Below are positions 1 through 7,955 of a DNA stretch of 64,000 nucleotides, piece after piece. Origin of the DNA: an uncultured SAR86 cluster bacterium (lineage in GTDB: Bacteria > Pseudomonadota > Gammaproteobacteria > Magnimaribacterales > D2472); NCBI GenBank assembly GCA_902579825.1, contig CACHII010000004.1:1-64000 (forward strand), read 5' to 3'. The number at the start of each line of letters is the position of its first letter. Within the stretch, counting starts at the first letter, position 1. The notes under the pieces were generated by a model. That model had not been told where the DNA came from, ran no database searches, and saw only the letters and a program-made list of their open reading frames with translations. Made by a program: the position numbers and the translations under genes.

Positions 1-1
1 A

Positions 2-196
2 GGAAAAATATCTATTGAATTTGAAGATGAAACAGTTGAAATTAATGAAGGAGAGATGATCGTTGTTCCAAAAGGAGTCAAACATAAACCCTTTGCAGAA
101 GAAGAGGCAAATATTATGTTGATTGAGCCAACAGGAACAGTAAATACTGGTGAGATTGAGGATAAGCTCACAGCTCCAAACGATCAATGGATTTAA
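2..196 (+). CDS. Cupin-domain protein, C-terminal fragment (5' end outside window)
   Basis: An open frame enters from the left edge and stops at TAA 194-196, giving about 64 C-terminal residues. It reads as the second half of a small cupin: a GEMIVVPKGVKHKP stretch matches the second cupin motif (G-x5-P-x-G-x2-H), followed by a strand with IMLIEPTGTVNTG. This end is typical of short stand-alone cupins of about 110-120 residues annotated as mannose-6-phosphate isomerase-like proteins. The substrate cannot be told, and the first motif with most metal ligands lies outside the window. The stop overlaps the next gene's ATG by 10 bases, so the two are probably co-transcribed. Confidence 0.75.
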   Translation, partial: GKISIEFEDETVEINEGEMIVVPKGVKHKPFAEEEANIMLIEPTGTVNTGEIEDKLTAPNDQWI

Positions 197-1638
197 GAAG
201 CAATTCTTTTATACCAAACTTTTTTTTAAATTTTATGCTTTGTTTGGCAATTATAAGTTGTGGTGGATCTGCTGGACCCTCTAATCAACCCTTGCTAGAT
301 TCAACCGCGGGAGCAGCAATAGAACCATTATTCAACTCAAACCCCATTATTATAGAGGATGCGGCTAGTTATTATTCTCATGCATGCAATGATCCTTCCT
401 TTCAATTTTTAATTCCTTTAAATATTAATGATGATGAACATATAGATTTTATTAGTCACTTTTGGTGTGACAGCATGACTCCTGGTGAATATGATAATGC
501 GCCAACACCTGATGCCCTTGTTGTACATCTAAATGATGGATACGGCAATTATTCCATTAACAACTTAAGTGTTTTAGGTGAAATCTATCCAAAACTTGGC
601 GGTGCAAGCAGAAAGTATGCAATAGGAGATATAAATAATGATGGCAAGAAGGATATTGCGTTTGCCATGAATTGGGAAGATGGAAGAGCCTCATATGATT
701 ATGATTCTATGATTTCAAATTATGCCAGACCAACTTTGATATTAAGTAATAGCAATAGTTATGAGATAGTTAAATTAGGTGAACCTGACTGGGGGCATTC
801 AGTCCAGATTAAAAATAATAAAGTTTTTTTTGCAGGACATAAGTCTCAAGTATTTGAACTAGACTTAAACAGTTGGAATGATATATCAAGCAGCTATCCT
901 CAATTAAGCTTTGCAAGCTTCCTACTTTTTAATGAATATTTAATCAATAGTGTCAGAAGAGATGCATCTCAAGGATTGGAATTAATTAAAGATAATAAAA
1001 TCATTTCGTCAATAATGTTTGAGGAGTCTTTTAAAGTTAATTTTGAAAGCTGGAACAATGCTGGAACAAATTATTATACCGAGCTTGGTGTATACAATAT
1101 ACGTGGAGAAAATTATTTCGATGGAATGATAACTGAGATGTGTAAAAAAGAAGACATTATTGTAGCTTCTATCAATGCTAGCAAACTTATTTCAGGTGAA
1201 ATCATTGAAGGCGGCTTTTATTCAGAATCTGATACAACTCCTGTTGTTATGTTGGCCTTATACAAGATCGAGAATGATAAGCTTGTTGCTTTCGATAAAA
1301 CCATTAAAGATGAGGAAATAAATCATAATTATAATTTTTTTGATTGCATAGATGTAAACAATGACAACAAAAGAGATATCACAGCAAGTGTTTTTAGTCA
1401 GCAATGGAATGACTATGATAATAACAGAGGCGTTCCCGAGATTTATATAAATGCTGATGATCATTACTACAATCTGGATACATCAAATTGGCCAACATAT
1501 AGTGATAACGAAGATACTCAGGGTTATTTGTTTGATGTAGATATGAGCGGGACCTTAGATTTAGTTATCTTTCCTACCAAAGTTAATTCATCAAGCAAAG
1601 TAGAAATATACACAACAAATAAAAATTTAACTGATTAA
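187..1638 (+). CDS. FG-GAP/VCBS-like repeat lipoprotein
   Basis: This is a 483-residue exported protein of unknown role. The N-terminus has a basic residue, a hydrophobic core and a lipobox ending at Cys25 (IISC), so it should be lipid-anchored in the envelope. Four Asp/Asn-rich loops are visible: NINDDEHIDF near residue 80, DINNDGKKDIAF at about 148, DVNNDNKRDITA at about 389 and DVDMSGTLDLVI at about 450. They match the DxNxDGxxD calcium-binding loop of FG-GAP/VCBS repeats, so a beta-propeller fold is likely. The ATG lies inside the end of the cupin frame. A second in-frame ATG at 235 would leave a weaker signal peptide. Family-level call; specific function unknown. Confidence 0.75.
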   Translation: MDLRSNSFIPNFFLNFMLCLAIISCGGSAGPSNQPLLDSTAGAAIEPLFNSNPIIIEDAASYYSHACNDPSFQFLIPLNINDDEHIDFISHFWCDSMTPGEYDNAPTPDALVVHLNDGYGNYSINNLSVLGEIYPKLGGASRKYAIGDINNDGKKDIAFAMNWEDGRASYDYDSMISNYARPTLILSNSNSYEIVKLGEPDWGHSVQIKNNKVFFAGHKSQVFELDLNSWNDISSSYPQLSFASFLLFNEYLINSVRRDASQGLELIKDNKIISSIMFEESFKVNFESWNNAGTNYYTELGVYNIRGENYFDGMITEMCKKEDIIVASINASKLISGEIIEGGFYSESDTTPVVMLALYKIENDKLVAFDKTIKDEEINHNYNFFDCIDVNNDNKRDITASVFSQQWNDYDNNRGVPEIYINADDHYYNLDTSNWPTYSDNEDTQGYLFDVDMSGTLDLVIFPTKVNSSSKVEIYTTNKNLTD

Positions 1639-1673
1639 CATTATATTTACCAAAGTTATGATAACTTGTGTTT

Positions 1674-2882
1674 ATGAGTAATGTTTTATTATTCCTATTA
1701 TTTGTTCTTTTATCATTCTTGATTTTATACGGCCCAAATTTATACAGGTTATACAAGCTAGCAAATTTATATAATGAAGATAAAATATCTCATAATTTTA
1801 TAAATATGGAAGACTTCTTTCATACTTCTAATCCAATTCCAGCATCAAAATCACCATATGTCTTTGAAAAATCTTTTATGGATCTTCCAGAAACGTATAT
1901 GTTTGAAGGCCAAGAATTAAATCTAAATGAGGCTCTAAAATATTTTAATACAGATGGGCTCATTATTTTGCATGATAACAAAGTTCTTTATGAGCAATAT
2001 TGGAATGGAAATGATCAACACAGTAAGCATATCTCATGGTCTGTAGCAAAATCATTTCTTTCTGCATTGATTGGGATTGCTCTTGATGAAGGTCTTATTG
2101 ATAGTATTGATGACCCAGCAACTAAATATTTGCCTGACTTTGTTGGCACAGGATATGAAGGAGTAAAGATTAAAAATATTTTACAAATGTCTTCTGGGGT
2201 AGCCTTTAATGAGGATTATGCAGATCCAAAATCTGATATAAATAAGTTTGGGCGAGCTGCGGCAAGAGGAACGTCTTTTAGAGACTTCGCCAAAACATTA
2301 CAAAATGGAAAAGAACAGGGTACATATAATCATTATGTAAGTATTGATACTCAGGTGCTTGCGATGATTCTCGAATCTGTCACCGACATGCCTCTAAGGG
2401 AGTATTTATCAAAAAAAATATGGAATAAAATTGGTATGGAAAGTGATGCATATTACATCACAGATAAAGGTGGAGTAGATATGGCTTTGGGAGGCTTAAA
2501 TGCCACCTTAAGAGATTATTCAAAGTTTGGATATTTATATCTAAATAATGGTAATTGGTTTGGTGAACAAATTGTTCCGGAGGATTGGGTTGAAAAATCT
2601 CATACTCCTGACGCACCTCATTTGATGCCAAATGCTGGCGAATTGTCGTCTAGTGATTGGGGTTATGGTTATCAGTGGTGGGTGCCAGGTGATCCAATTA
2701 CTGATTACACAGCACACGGAGTTTACAATCAATTTATTTATATTGATCCTGAATCAAAAATTGTGATTGCAAAAACTTCTTCAAATTTTAGATTTAGAGA
2801 TGAAAAAGAATATTCAAAGGCAGCACATATAGCAATATTTAGATCCATGACAAAGCATATAAAAAAAGAGTACAAAGAATAG
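1674..2882 (+). CDS. Serine hydrolase of the beta-lactamase / penicillin-binding-protein family
   Basis: This 402-residue protein belongs to the class C beta-lactamase-like family (AmpC/esterase EstB/DD-peptidase fold). An N-terminal hydrophobic segment (about residues 1-20) anchors it in the inner membrane. The catalytic SxxK motif is SVAK with Ser123 and Lys126, preceded by the typical HISW. A YNHYVS stretch sits where the YxN/YxS motif is expected, and HGVYNQF near the C-terminus corresponds to the HxG/KTG region. Known relatives include amide and ester hydrolases, so beta-lactamase activity should not be assumed. A GTG six bases upstream (1668) is an alternative start. The gene stands 35 bases after the FG-GAP lipoprotein gene and may share its transcript. 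Confidence 0.85.
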   Translation: MSNVLLFLLFVLLSFLILYGPNLYRLYKLANLYNEDKISHNFINMEDFFHTSNPIPASKSPYVFEKSFMDLPETYMFEGQELNLNEALKYFNTDGLIILHDNKVLYEQYWNGNDQHSKHISWSVAKSFLSALIGIALDEGLIDSIDDPATKYLPDFVGTGYEGVKIKNILQMSSGVAFNEDYADPKSDINKFGRAAARGTSFRDFAKTLQNGKEQGTYNHYVSIDTQVLAMILESVTDMPLREYLSKKIWNKIGMESDAYYITDKGGVDMALGGLNATLRDYSKFGYLYLNNGNWFGEQIVPEDWVEKSHTPDAPHLMPNAGELSSSDWGYGYQWWVPGDPITDYTAHGVYNQFIYIDPESKIVIAKTSSNFRFRDEKEYSKAAHIAIFRSMTKHIKKEYKE

Positions 2883-2892
2883 ATTTGTATTA

Positions 2893-2919
2893 AATTTAAT
2901 TCTTTCATAGAATTAAATT
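2893..2919. repeat. Perfect AT-rich inverted repeat between genes
   Basis: An 11-bp arm (2893-2903) and its exact complement (2909-2919) are separated by a 5-base loop. It lies between the stop of the serine hydrolase gene and the start of the next gene. It could form a hairpin in RNA from either strand, but it has only one G:C pair and no T-tract, so it would be a poor intrinsic terminator. A protein-binding operator is the other possibility. Confidence 0.5.
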
Positions 2920-2948
2920 ACATTTATAAAAATTTAATAGGAGAGAAA

Positions 2949-3560
2949 ATGAATACTATTTTAAAAAGTTTTTTAGTTTTAGTGTTTGCTCTAGGCGTTT
3001 CAGCTGGACCCGATCATGACGGTCATCATATGCATGGAAATTCAGATGCTTGGCAAATTAAAGCTTATACCAGCGCAGCTCCAGCATTTATAGGAGATCA
3101 TGCAACTGTCATTAGTGCTGATGGACGAGTATTACGAGAAGGAACAAATGGTTGGACATGTCGAAATCTTGTTCCTATGCCTGATGGAGGATTTGCAGAT
3201 GCTCATGCAACAGCAGCAGCTTGCTCTGATCCAAATGCAGTAGCATGGGTTGAAGCTTACATAGCTGATAAAACACCTCAATTAAAAGGTGACGGCTGGA
3301 TTTGGATGAAGCATGGTGACTTAGGAGTAGATAACTTTAAACCATACACAGATGGTCAAAAAGATGCTGGACATAAACACTATATTGAATCTGGAGCACA
3401 TATGATGTTAATGCCAAAAGATCCGGCATCACTTGATGGACAAACTACAGACTATACTACTGGAGCTCCATATGTAATGTTTAAGGGAACAAAGTTTGTT
3501 CATTTAATGATTCCACTAGATGGTTACTATGATTACCAGCCTGGGGCTGCACCAAAATAA
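2949..3560 (+). CDS. Secreted His-rich protein of unknown function
   Basis: This 203-residue protein has a cleavable signal peptide (MNTILKSFLVLVFALGVSAG, likely cut after about residue 19). The new N-terminus is His/Asp-rich (DHDGHHMHG), suggesting metal binding, and the body contains three Met/His-rich patches (WMKHGD, HKHYIESGAHMMLMPKD, KFVHLMIPLDG). Two cysteines (in TCRNL and AACSD) could form a disulphide in the periplasm. A strong ribosome site, AGGAGAG, lies just upstream. I do not recognise a named family. It is followed after 10 bases by the DUF1330 gene, so they probably form an operon. Metal binding is an inference from composition only. Confidence 0.7.
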   Translation: MNTILKSFLVLVFALGVSAGPDHDGHHMHGNSDAWQIKAYTSAAPAFIGDHATVISADGRVLREGTNGWTCRNLVPMPDGGFADAHATAAACSDPNAVAWVEAYIADKTPQLKGDGWIWMKHGDLGVDNFKPYTDGQKDAGHKHYIESGAHMMLMPKDPASLDGQTTDYTTGAPYVMFKGTKFVHLMIPLDGYYDYQPGAAPK

Positions 3561-3570
3561 TTTATAGATT

Positions 3571-3882
3571 ATGGAAGAAGTCAAAGTTTATATGATCGCA
3601 AACCTGCAAATTCATGATGCAGATAGATATAGAGAATACGAAAAGGGATTTTTTCCATTGTTAAAAAAACATGGCGGTGAGTTTATAACTTATGACGATA
3701 ATATTGTTAATGTTGAAGGAGAAAAACCTATGGAGGGAAGGGTCATATTATTTAGCTTTCCCACTGCCAAGCATGCAGAAGAGTGGTATTCAGATCCTGA
3801 ATATCAAGATTTGTCAGAACACAGACGAGCAAGCGTTACAACTACTTTGACTAGAGTTAGCGGTTTACCACCAAGGAAGTAA
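3571..3882 (+). CDS. DUF1330 family protein (ferredoxin-like alpha/beta barrel)
   Basis: This 103-residue cytoplasmic protein fits DUF1330, a dimeric ferredoxin-like-fold family related to antibiotic-biosynthesis monooxygenases. Visible family features are the opening VYMIANLQIHDADRYREYE, the central EGEKPMEGRVILFSFP strand-turn and the AEEWYSDPEYQ helix start followed by HRRASV. Length is typical (95-105). No enzymatic role is established for the family. It sits between the secreted His-rich protein and the Mpo1-like gene with 10- and 4-base gaps, so all three are likely co-transcribed. Confidence 0.85.
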   Translation: MEEVKVYMIANLQIHDADRYREYEKGFFPLLKKHGGEFITYDDNIVNVEGEKPMEGRVILFSFPTAKHAEEWYSDPEYQDLSEHRRASVTTTLTRVSGLPPRK

Positions 3883-3886
3883 AATT

Positions 3887-4192
3887 ATGGAGCATTACAA
3901 AACATTTAAAGATTTTTATCCTTATTATCTATCTGAACACGACAATAAATATACTAAGCTTACGCATTTTATCGGAACAAGTATTGGAATATTCTTCTTG
4001 ATACAGTTTTTCTTGTCCTTTAATTTTTTATTTATTTTGTATGCATTATTGTCTGGGTATGGTTTTGCATGGGTGGGGCATTTTTTTATAGAAAAAAACA
4101 AGCCAGCAACTTTTAAATACCCATTTTATAGTTTCATAGGGGATTACAAAATGTATTTTGAAATCCTTCAAGGAAAACATAAGATATTTTAA
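3887..4192 (+). CDS. Mpo1-like (DUF962) membrane protein
   Basis: This 101-residue protein is of the YGL010w/Mpo1 family. It opens with a FKDFYPYYLSEHDNKYTKLTHFIGT block containing the conserved H-x-x-x-N/KxxTKxxHxxGT pattern. Two or three membrane segments follow (about 30-65), and then GHFFIEKNKPATF, the second conserved His motif. In yeast, Mpo1 is an Fe(II)-dependent dioxygenase in 2-hydroxy-fatty-acid alpha-oxidation. The retained histidines are compatible with that chemistry, but the bacterial substrate is unknown. The C-terminal SFIGDYKMYFEILQGK is also characteristic. The start ATG is 4 bases after the DUF1330 stop. Confidence 0.85.
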   Translation: MEHYKTFKDFYPYYLSEHDNKYTKLTHFIGTSIGIFFLIQFFLSFNFLFILYALLSGYGFAWVGHFFIEKNKPATFKYPFYSFIGDYKMYFEILQGKHKIF

Positions 4193-4216
4193 GAATAATT
4201 ACAGCCTTATAATTTA

Positions 4217-4999
4217 ATGAATACCATTAATGAACATTTTTGGTCAAGCCCTCCGTGGGGCACTGGCGAGAAAAAATACCGTATGGGGTTAAAACCTATA
4301 GAAATAGATTCTTGGCTTAACAGAGCTCCAAACAAAAAACTTATAGAGCATAAAAAAAATCTTTTTTCAAAAAGTTATGAAAAAGTAGTAGCTACAACAG
4401 CTGGCTCAGAAGATGCTCAAAAATACCTTGGAGAAATTTTCGGTATTAAAAAAACAGCCTATCCAGATTTGATAGCAGAGTTTAGTTTATGTATTGAAGA
4501 TGACTTGTGTTTGTTGGAATCTAGCGGAGAACAAAGATTGCTTGCAGCAAGCATATGTTCACCAAGTTATTGGGATGTAAGGACCAAGATAGGAAAACCA
4601 TTAAAGACAATTCATAGTCCTGTTATCTCTCTTGAGGAGAAGATTGGGGATAAAATATCAAAATTTATTAAGCAAGCCCCAATATTAAAACCATTTGCAA
4701 GACAAAATTGGTTAATACATGGAGACACAAAAAGATTCCATCTTACAGAAGAGGAAGAGTTAAAAACTCATCCAACGGATTGGTTTATTAGATCCGAAAA
4801 AGAGACTCTTTGTAGATTTCATAAAAACTATTCTTTATTTACGATTAATGTTATTTTCCAACCATTGAAGCTAATTCATGAGTATCCGGATCAAAAAAAT
4901 GCACTAATTCAAAGCTTAAATTCTTTTGATGAAGATGAATCTAAATACTTTGGTGGCGTGAATAAAATAAATTCTGTATTGGAATACCTAAAAGCCTAA
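4217..4999 (+). CDS. DUF3445 heme-dependent oxidative N-demethylase-like protein
   Basis: This 260-residue protein matches DUF3445 (PF11927), the family of the heme-containing alpha subunit of dimethylamine-type oxidative N-demethylases. Diagnostic parts are the N-terminal MGLKPIEIDSWL, the CSPSYWDVRTKIGKPLKTIH block, the RQNWLIHGD motif, and WFIRSEKETLCRFHKNYSLFTI with the conserved R-S-E-x-Q/E-T-L-x-R and a nearby His. Length is near the family norm (about 260-300). The partner flavin/iron-sulphur subunits are not in the window. A TATAAT hexamer (4208-4213) lies just before the ATG, and no Shine-Dalgarno sequence is visible. Function by family only. Confidence 0.8.
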   Translation: MNTINEHFWSSPPWGTGEKKYRMGLKPIEIDSWLNRAPNKKLIEHKKNLFSKSYEKVVATTAGSEDAQKYLGEIFGIKKTAYPDLIAEFSLCIEDDLCLLESSGEQRLLAASICSPSYWDVRTKIGKPLKTIHSPVISLEEKIGDKISKFIKQAPILKPFARQNWLIHGDTKRFHLTEEEELKTHPTDWFIRSEKETLCRFHKNYSLFTINVIFQPLKLIHEYPDQKNALIQSLNSFDEDESKYFGGVNKINSVLEYLKA

Positions 5000-5000
5000 C

Positions 5001-5045
5001 TATAGTAAAATACTATATCGGGAGGAGAGCTACCAAAGCCGCAAA
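5001..5045 (+). promoter_or_regulatory. Palindrome and unusual GC-richer leader upstream of the ALDH7-like gene
   Basis: A perfect 7-bp inverted repeat, TATAGTA-AAA-TACTATA, occupies 5001-5017. It is followed by a locally GC-rich stretch (5018-5042) with a strong Shine-Dalgarno-like GGAGGAG at 5021-5027. That is about 25 bases from the only usable start (ATG 5053, preceded in frame by TAA), too far for normal initiation. Parts of the stretch (GGAGAG, then ACCAAAGCCGCAA) resemble conserved strings of the glycine riboswitch, but the helix that should separate them is absent. I treat this as a candidate operator plus leader, not as a known riboswitch. Confidence 0.4.
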
Positions 5046-5052
5046 TTTTTAA

Positions 5053-6426
5053 ATGGATAAAAATAAATATTCTGAATTAGTTAAAAAATCAAAAGCAATT
5101 TCAAATAAATGGAGATCATTACCTGCTCCTCAGAGAGGAGAATATATTAGGCTTTTTGGTGAAGAGCTTCGTGCCAAGAAAGAAGCTCTTGCTTCAACTA
5201 TAACCAAAGAGGCTAGAAAAATAAAAACAGAATCACTTGGAGAAGTACAAGAAGCTATTGATATGTGTGACTTTGCTGTGGGTTTAAGTAGGCAGCTTTA
5301 TGGTTTAACAATGCCATCAGAGCGTCCTAATCATAGGCTTCAAGAATTATGGCATCCATTAGGAGTGGTTGGCTGTATAACAGCTTTTAACTTTCCAATG
5401 GCAGTTTTTGCATGGAATTTTTGTCTAGCAGCAGTTTGCGGTAATTCTATTATATGGAAGCCCAGTCCACACTCAAATGAATGTGCTAGAGGCATCAAAG
5501 AGGTTTGGAATAAAGTAAGTGGTGATTTTGCTGATTTAGTGTCAGTTCTTGAAGGTGGAAATGAAGAGGCTGTAGCACTATGTGAGGATAAAAGAATAGA
5601 TTTAATTTCTGCCACAGGAAGCACACAAATGGGCAAAGAGTTAGCACCAATTGTTTCAGCAAGGCTTGGAAAACTTTTATTAGAATTAGGCGGTAATAAT
5701 GCTGCAATTGTTTGTCCATCTGCTGATTTAGACTTGACTATAAAAGGAATAGCTTTCTCTGCATGTGGAACGACAGGACAAAGATGTACATCTTTGAGAA
5801 GACTTTTTGTACATGAGGATATATATGAGGACTGTACAAAAAGACTTCAAAATTGCTTTGATGAATTGGTAATAGGCTGTCCAACAAAAGAATCATCACA
5901 AATAGGACCGCTGATTTCTGAAACAAGTTTTAATTCTATGCAAGATACTATTAATTCTTTGGAGGATAAGGGTATTACTATATTTGGAGGCGATCGTATT
6001 GAAATCGAAGATCCAAAGGAGTTTTATGTAAAACCAGCTCTAGTTCTTGTAAATCAAATAGAGGAGGAGATGTTATCAGAAACTTTTGCACCGATACTTT
6101 ATGTAAAAAGTTATAAAAATATTGAGGAAGCAATTCAAATGCAAAATAATGTTTCTCAAGGCTTAAGCAGCTCAATTTTTACTAATGACATCAGAGAATC
6201 AGAGCTTTTTCTTAGCGAAGCAGGTAGTGATTGTGGAATTGCGAATGTAAATATTGGTACAAGTGGGGCTGAAATTGGAGGAGCTTTTGGTGGTGAAAAA
6301 GATACCGGTGGAGGTAGAGAGTCAGGATCAGATGCCTGGAAAAATTATATGAGAAGAATGACTGCAACTGTTAACTATGGTGAAGAGTTACCACTTGCAC
6401 AAGGAGTTGAATTTGATGAAAACTAA
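5053..6426 (+). CDS. Aldehyde dehydrogenase, ALDH7-like (probable alpha-aminoadipate semialdehyde dehydrogenase)
   Basis: This 457-residue NAD(P)-dependent aldehyde dehydrogenase belongs near ALDH7 (antiquitin). Visible elements are the cofactor-loop ITAFNFPMAVFAWNF near residue 115, the ELGGNNAAIV glutamate motif (catalytic Glu, about residue 213), FSACGTTGQRCTSLRR with the nucleophilic Cys (about 247), and a C-terminal GGAFGGEKDTGGGRESGSDAWK typical of ALDH7. ALDH7 enzymes oxidise 2-aminoadipate 6-semialdehyde to 2-aminoadipate. The adjoining saccharopine dehydrogenase-like gene, overlapping by 11 bases, supports this substrate. It is slightly short at the N-terminus (relatives are about 500). 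An upstream palindrome and leader (5001-5045) may regulate it. Confidence 0.85.
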   Translation: MDKNKYSELVKKSKAISNKWRSLPAPQRGEYIRLFGEELRAKKEALASTITKEARKIKTESLGEVQEAIDMCDFAVGLSRQLYGLTMPSERPNHRLQELWHPLGVVGCITAFNFPMAVFAWNFCLAAVCGNSIIWKPSPHSNECARGIKEVWNKVSGDFADLVSVLEGGNEEAVALCEDKRIDLISATGSTQMGKELAPIVSARLGKLLLELGGNNAAIVCPSADLDLTIKGIAFSACGTTGQRCTSLRRLFVHEDIYEDCTKRLQNCFDELVIGCPTKESSQIGPLISETSFNSMQDTINSLEDKGITIFGGDRIEIEDPKEFYVKPALVLVNQIEEEMLSETFAPILYVKSYKNIEEAIQMQNNVSQGLSSSIFTNDIRESELFLSEAGSDCGIANVNIGTSGAEIGGAFGGEKDTGGGRESGSDAWKNYMRRMTATVNYGEELPLAQGVEFDEN

Positions 6427-7423
6427 AATCGCTATCGTCGGAAGTGGAAATATTGGTTGGGCATTAAAACAGCTACTAAAAGAAGATTATGAAATTAAAC
6501 AGGGAGACATTACTGATGGTTTTGATGCAACCAATATTTCTCAAGTTAAAGAATTTCTTACAGGAGTAGATGCTGTAATATCTGCAGGACCATTTGCAGT
6601 TAATAAAAATATAGCACAGGTAGCTTCTGAAGAAAGTATTAGTTATTTTGATTTGACAGAGGATGTAGAGACGACTGATTTCGTTAAATCACTTAAATCA
6701 AATAATATTATTATGCCTCAGTGTGGACTAGCGCCTGGTGCCATAAATATATGTGCAGCGGGAATGATGGAAGATTTTGATACTGTTAATGAAGTGCTTA
6801 TGAGAGTTGGAGCCTTGCCAAGATTTACTACAAATGAAATGAGTTATTATCTAAGCTGGTCAACAAACGGATTAATCAATGAATATTGTAATGAAGCTGA
6901 TGCAATTTATGAGGGTAGGCAAGTAAAAGTAATGCCACTTGAGGGCGCAGAAAAAATTGTGATCGATGGAGAAAGCTTTGAAGCTTTTAATACAAGTGGA
7001 GGTTGTGCAACTATGTGCGAAACCTATCAAAATAAAGTTCAAAATCTTTCATACAAAACAATCAGATATCCAGGACATCTTAATCATATGAAATTTTTAT
7101 TTAATGATCTTCATTTAAAAAAGAATAAAGAAGTCCTTGAGAAGTTATTTGATAAGGAGGTACCGAGAACCAAAAACGATGTAATAATCTTTTTTGTTAA
7201 AGTCATAGGCCTAATTGATCGCGTTCTTCAAGAAAAAACTTATTTAAGAAAAATATATGGAAATGAAAAGTTCAGCGCAATTCAGCTTACTACAGCCTCT
7301 GGTGCATGTAGCGTTCTAAAGATGTATCTAGATGGAAAAATTGACCAGAAGGGGTTTGTTAAGCAAGAATCAATTTCTTGGCAAGACTTTGTTGAAAATA
7401 AATTTGGTCAAGTATATGCTTAA
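6416..7423 (+). CDS. Saccharopine dehydrogenase-like NAD(P)-binding oxidoreductase
   Basis: The 335-residue protein starts at the ATG overlapping the end of the ALDH gene (MKTKIAIVGSGNIGWAL). That opening is a Rossmann GxGxxG fingerprint, followed by an acidic strand end (GDITD). The central PQCGLAPGAINICAAGMM and the later GGCATMCETYQNKV blocks match the Lys9-type saccharopine dehydrogenase C-terminal domain, where substrate is bound. Saccharopine reductase/dehydrogenase interconverts saccharopine with 2-aminoadipate semialdehyde and glutamate, whose product the upstream ALDH7 would oxidise. The lysine-ketoglutarate reductase needed for a full route is not in the window. The frame is open 13 codons further upstream, but that extension lies inside the ALDH gene. 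Confidence 0.8.
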   Translation: MKTKIAIVGSGNIGWALKQLLKEDYEIKQGDITDGFDATNISQVKEFLTGVDAVISAGPFAVNKNIAQVASEESISYFDLTEDVETTDFVKSLKSNNIIMPQCGLAPGAINICAAGMMEDFDTVNEVLMRVGALPRFTTNEMSYYLSWSTNGLINEYCNEADAIYEGRQVKVMPLEGAEKIVIDGESFEAFNTSGGCATMCETYQNKVQNLSYKTIRYPGHLNHMKFLFNDLHLKKNKEVLEKLFDKEVPRTKNDVIIFFVKVIGLIDRVLQEKTYLRKIYGNEKFSAIQLTTASGACSVLKMYLDGKIDQKGFVKQESISWQDFVENKFGQVYA

Positions 7424-7454
7424 TAAATATATAAAAAATATGAGATAATAAGAT

Positions 7455-7940
7455 ATGAAGAATTTACTCACAACTTTGGTAATTTTAGTCATCTTTTCTG
7501 GCTGCGCAATTTTTACTGATGAGTATCAGCAAAATCAAAGAAAAGTCATTGCTTATCTTTTAGAAGATTTGCCATTACCCGATGACGCTCAAATTGTTAA
7601 AGCACCCACTGTTTTATTAGGAACTGGTGAGGCAATATCAGGAAGAATCATATTAACGTCTGGCTTTAGTCCAGCTGAAAACCTAATTTTTTATGGAACA
7701 GAAACTTTATCAACTGGATGGCGATTAATTTCATCAAAAGTTGGAGAAGAGATAACACTTGTTTATGAAAAATCTGGAAGATATGCAACAATTTATTTAG
7801 CACCTAGAGGTACTTTTGCAGGTTTTATAGCTGGAGACTATGGTAGTGATATAGATATATCAGTTGTTCATCCAGACGCAATTGGTATTCAAAATCCTTA
7901 TGAAGAATTAGATTACGATAATTTACCTGAATCTCCATAA
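7455..7940 (+). CDS. Lipoprotein of unknown function
   Basis: This 161-residue protein has a classic lipoprotein signal: basic start, hydrophobic core and lipobox FSGC with Cys17. The mature part (residues 18-161) has alternating strand-like segments (TVLLGTGEAISGRIILTSGF, YATIYLAP) and an acidic Pro-ending tail (EELDYDNLPESP). I do not recognise a family. The pattern resembles small outer-membrane or periplasmic lipoproteins of marine gammaproteobacteria, but this is impressionistic. It is 31 bases after the saccharopine dehydrogenase gene and 15 before the YwaF-like gene. Confidence 0.7.
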   Translation: MKNLLTTLVILVIFSGCAIFTDEYQQNQRKVIAYLLEDLPLPDDAQIVKAPTVLLGTGEAISGRIILTSGFSPAENLIFYGTETLSTGWRLISSKVGEEITLVYEKSGRYATIYLAPRGTFAGFIAGDYGSDIDISVVHPDAIGIQNPYEELDYDNLPESP

Positions 7941-7955
7941 GAAAGTCATTTCATA

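Noticed and set aside
5018-5045. Glycine riboswitch upstream of the ALDH7-like gene
   Set aside because: Only fragments of the conserved strings occur, and the P3 helix that must separate them is absent, so it cannot fold as the known aptamer.
5340-6175. Several minus-strand frames opposite the ALDH gene
   Set aside because: Composition and lack of ribosome sites mark them as antisense shadows of a clear enzyme gene.
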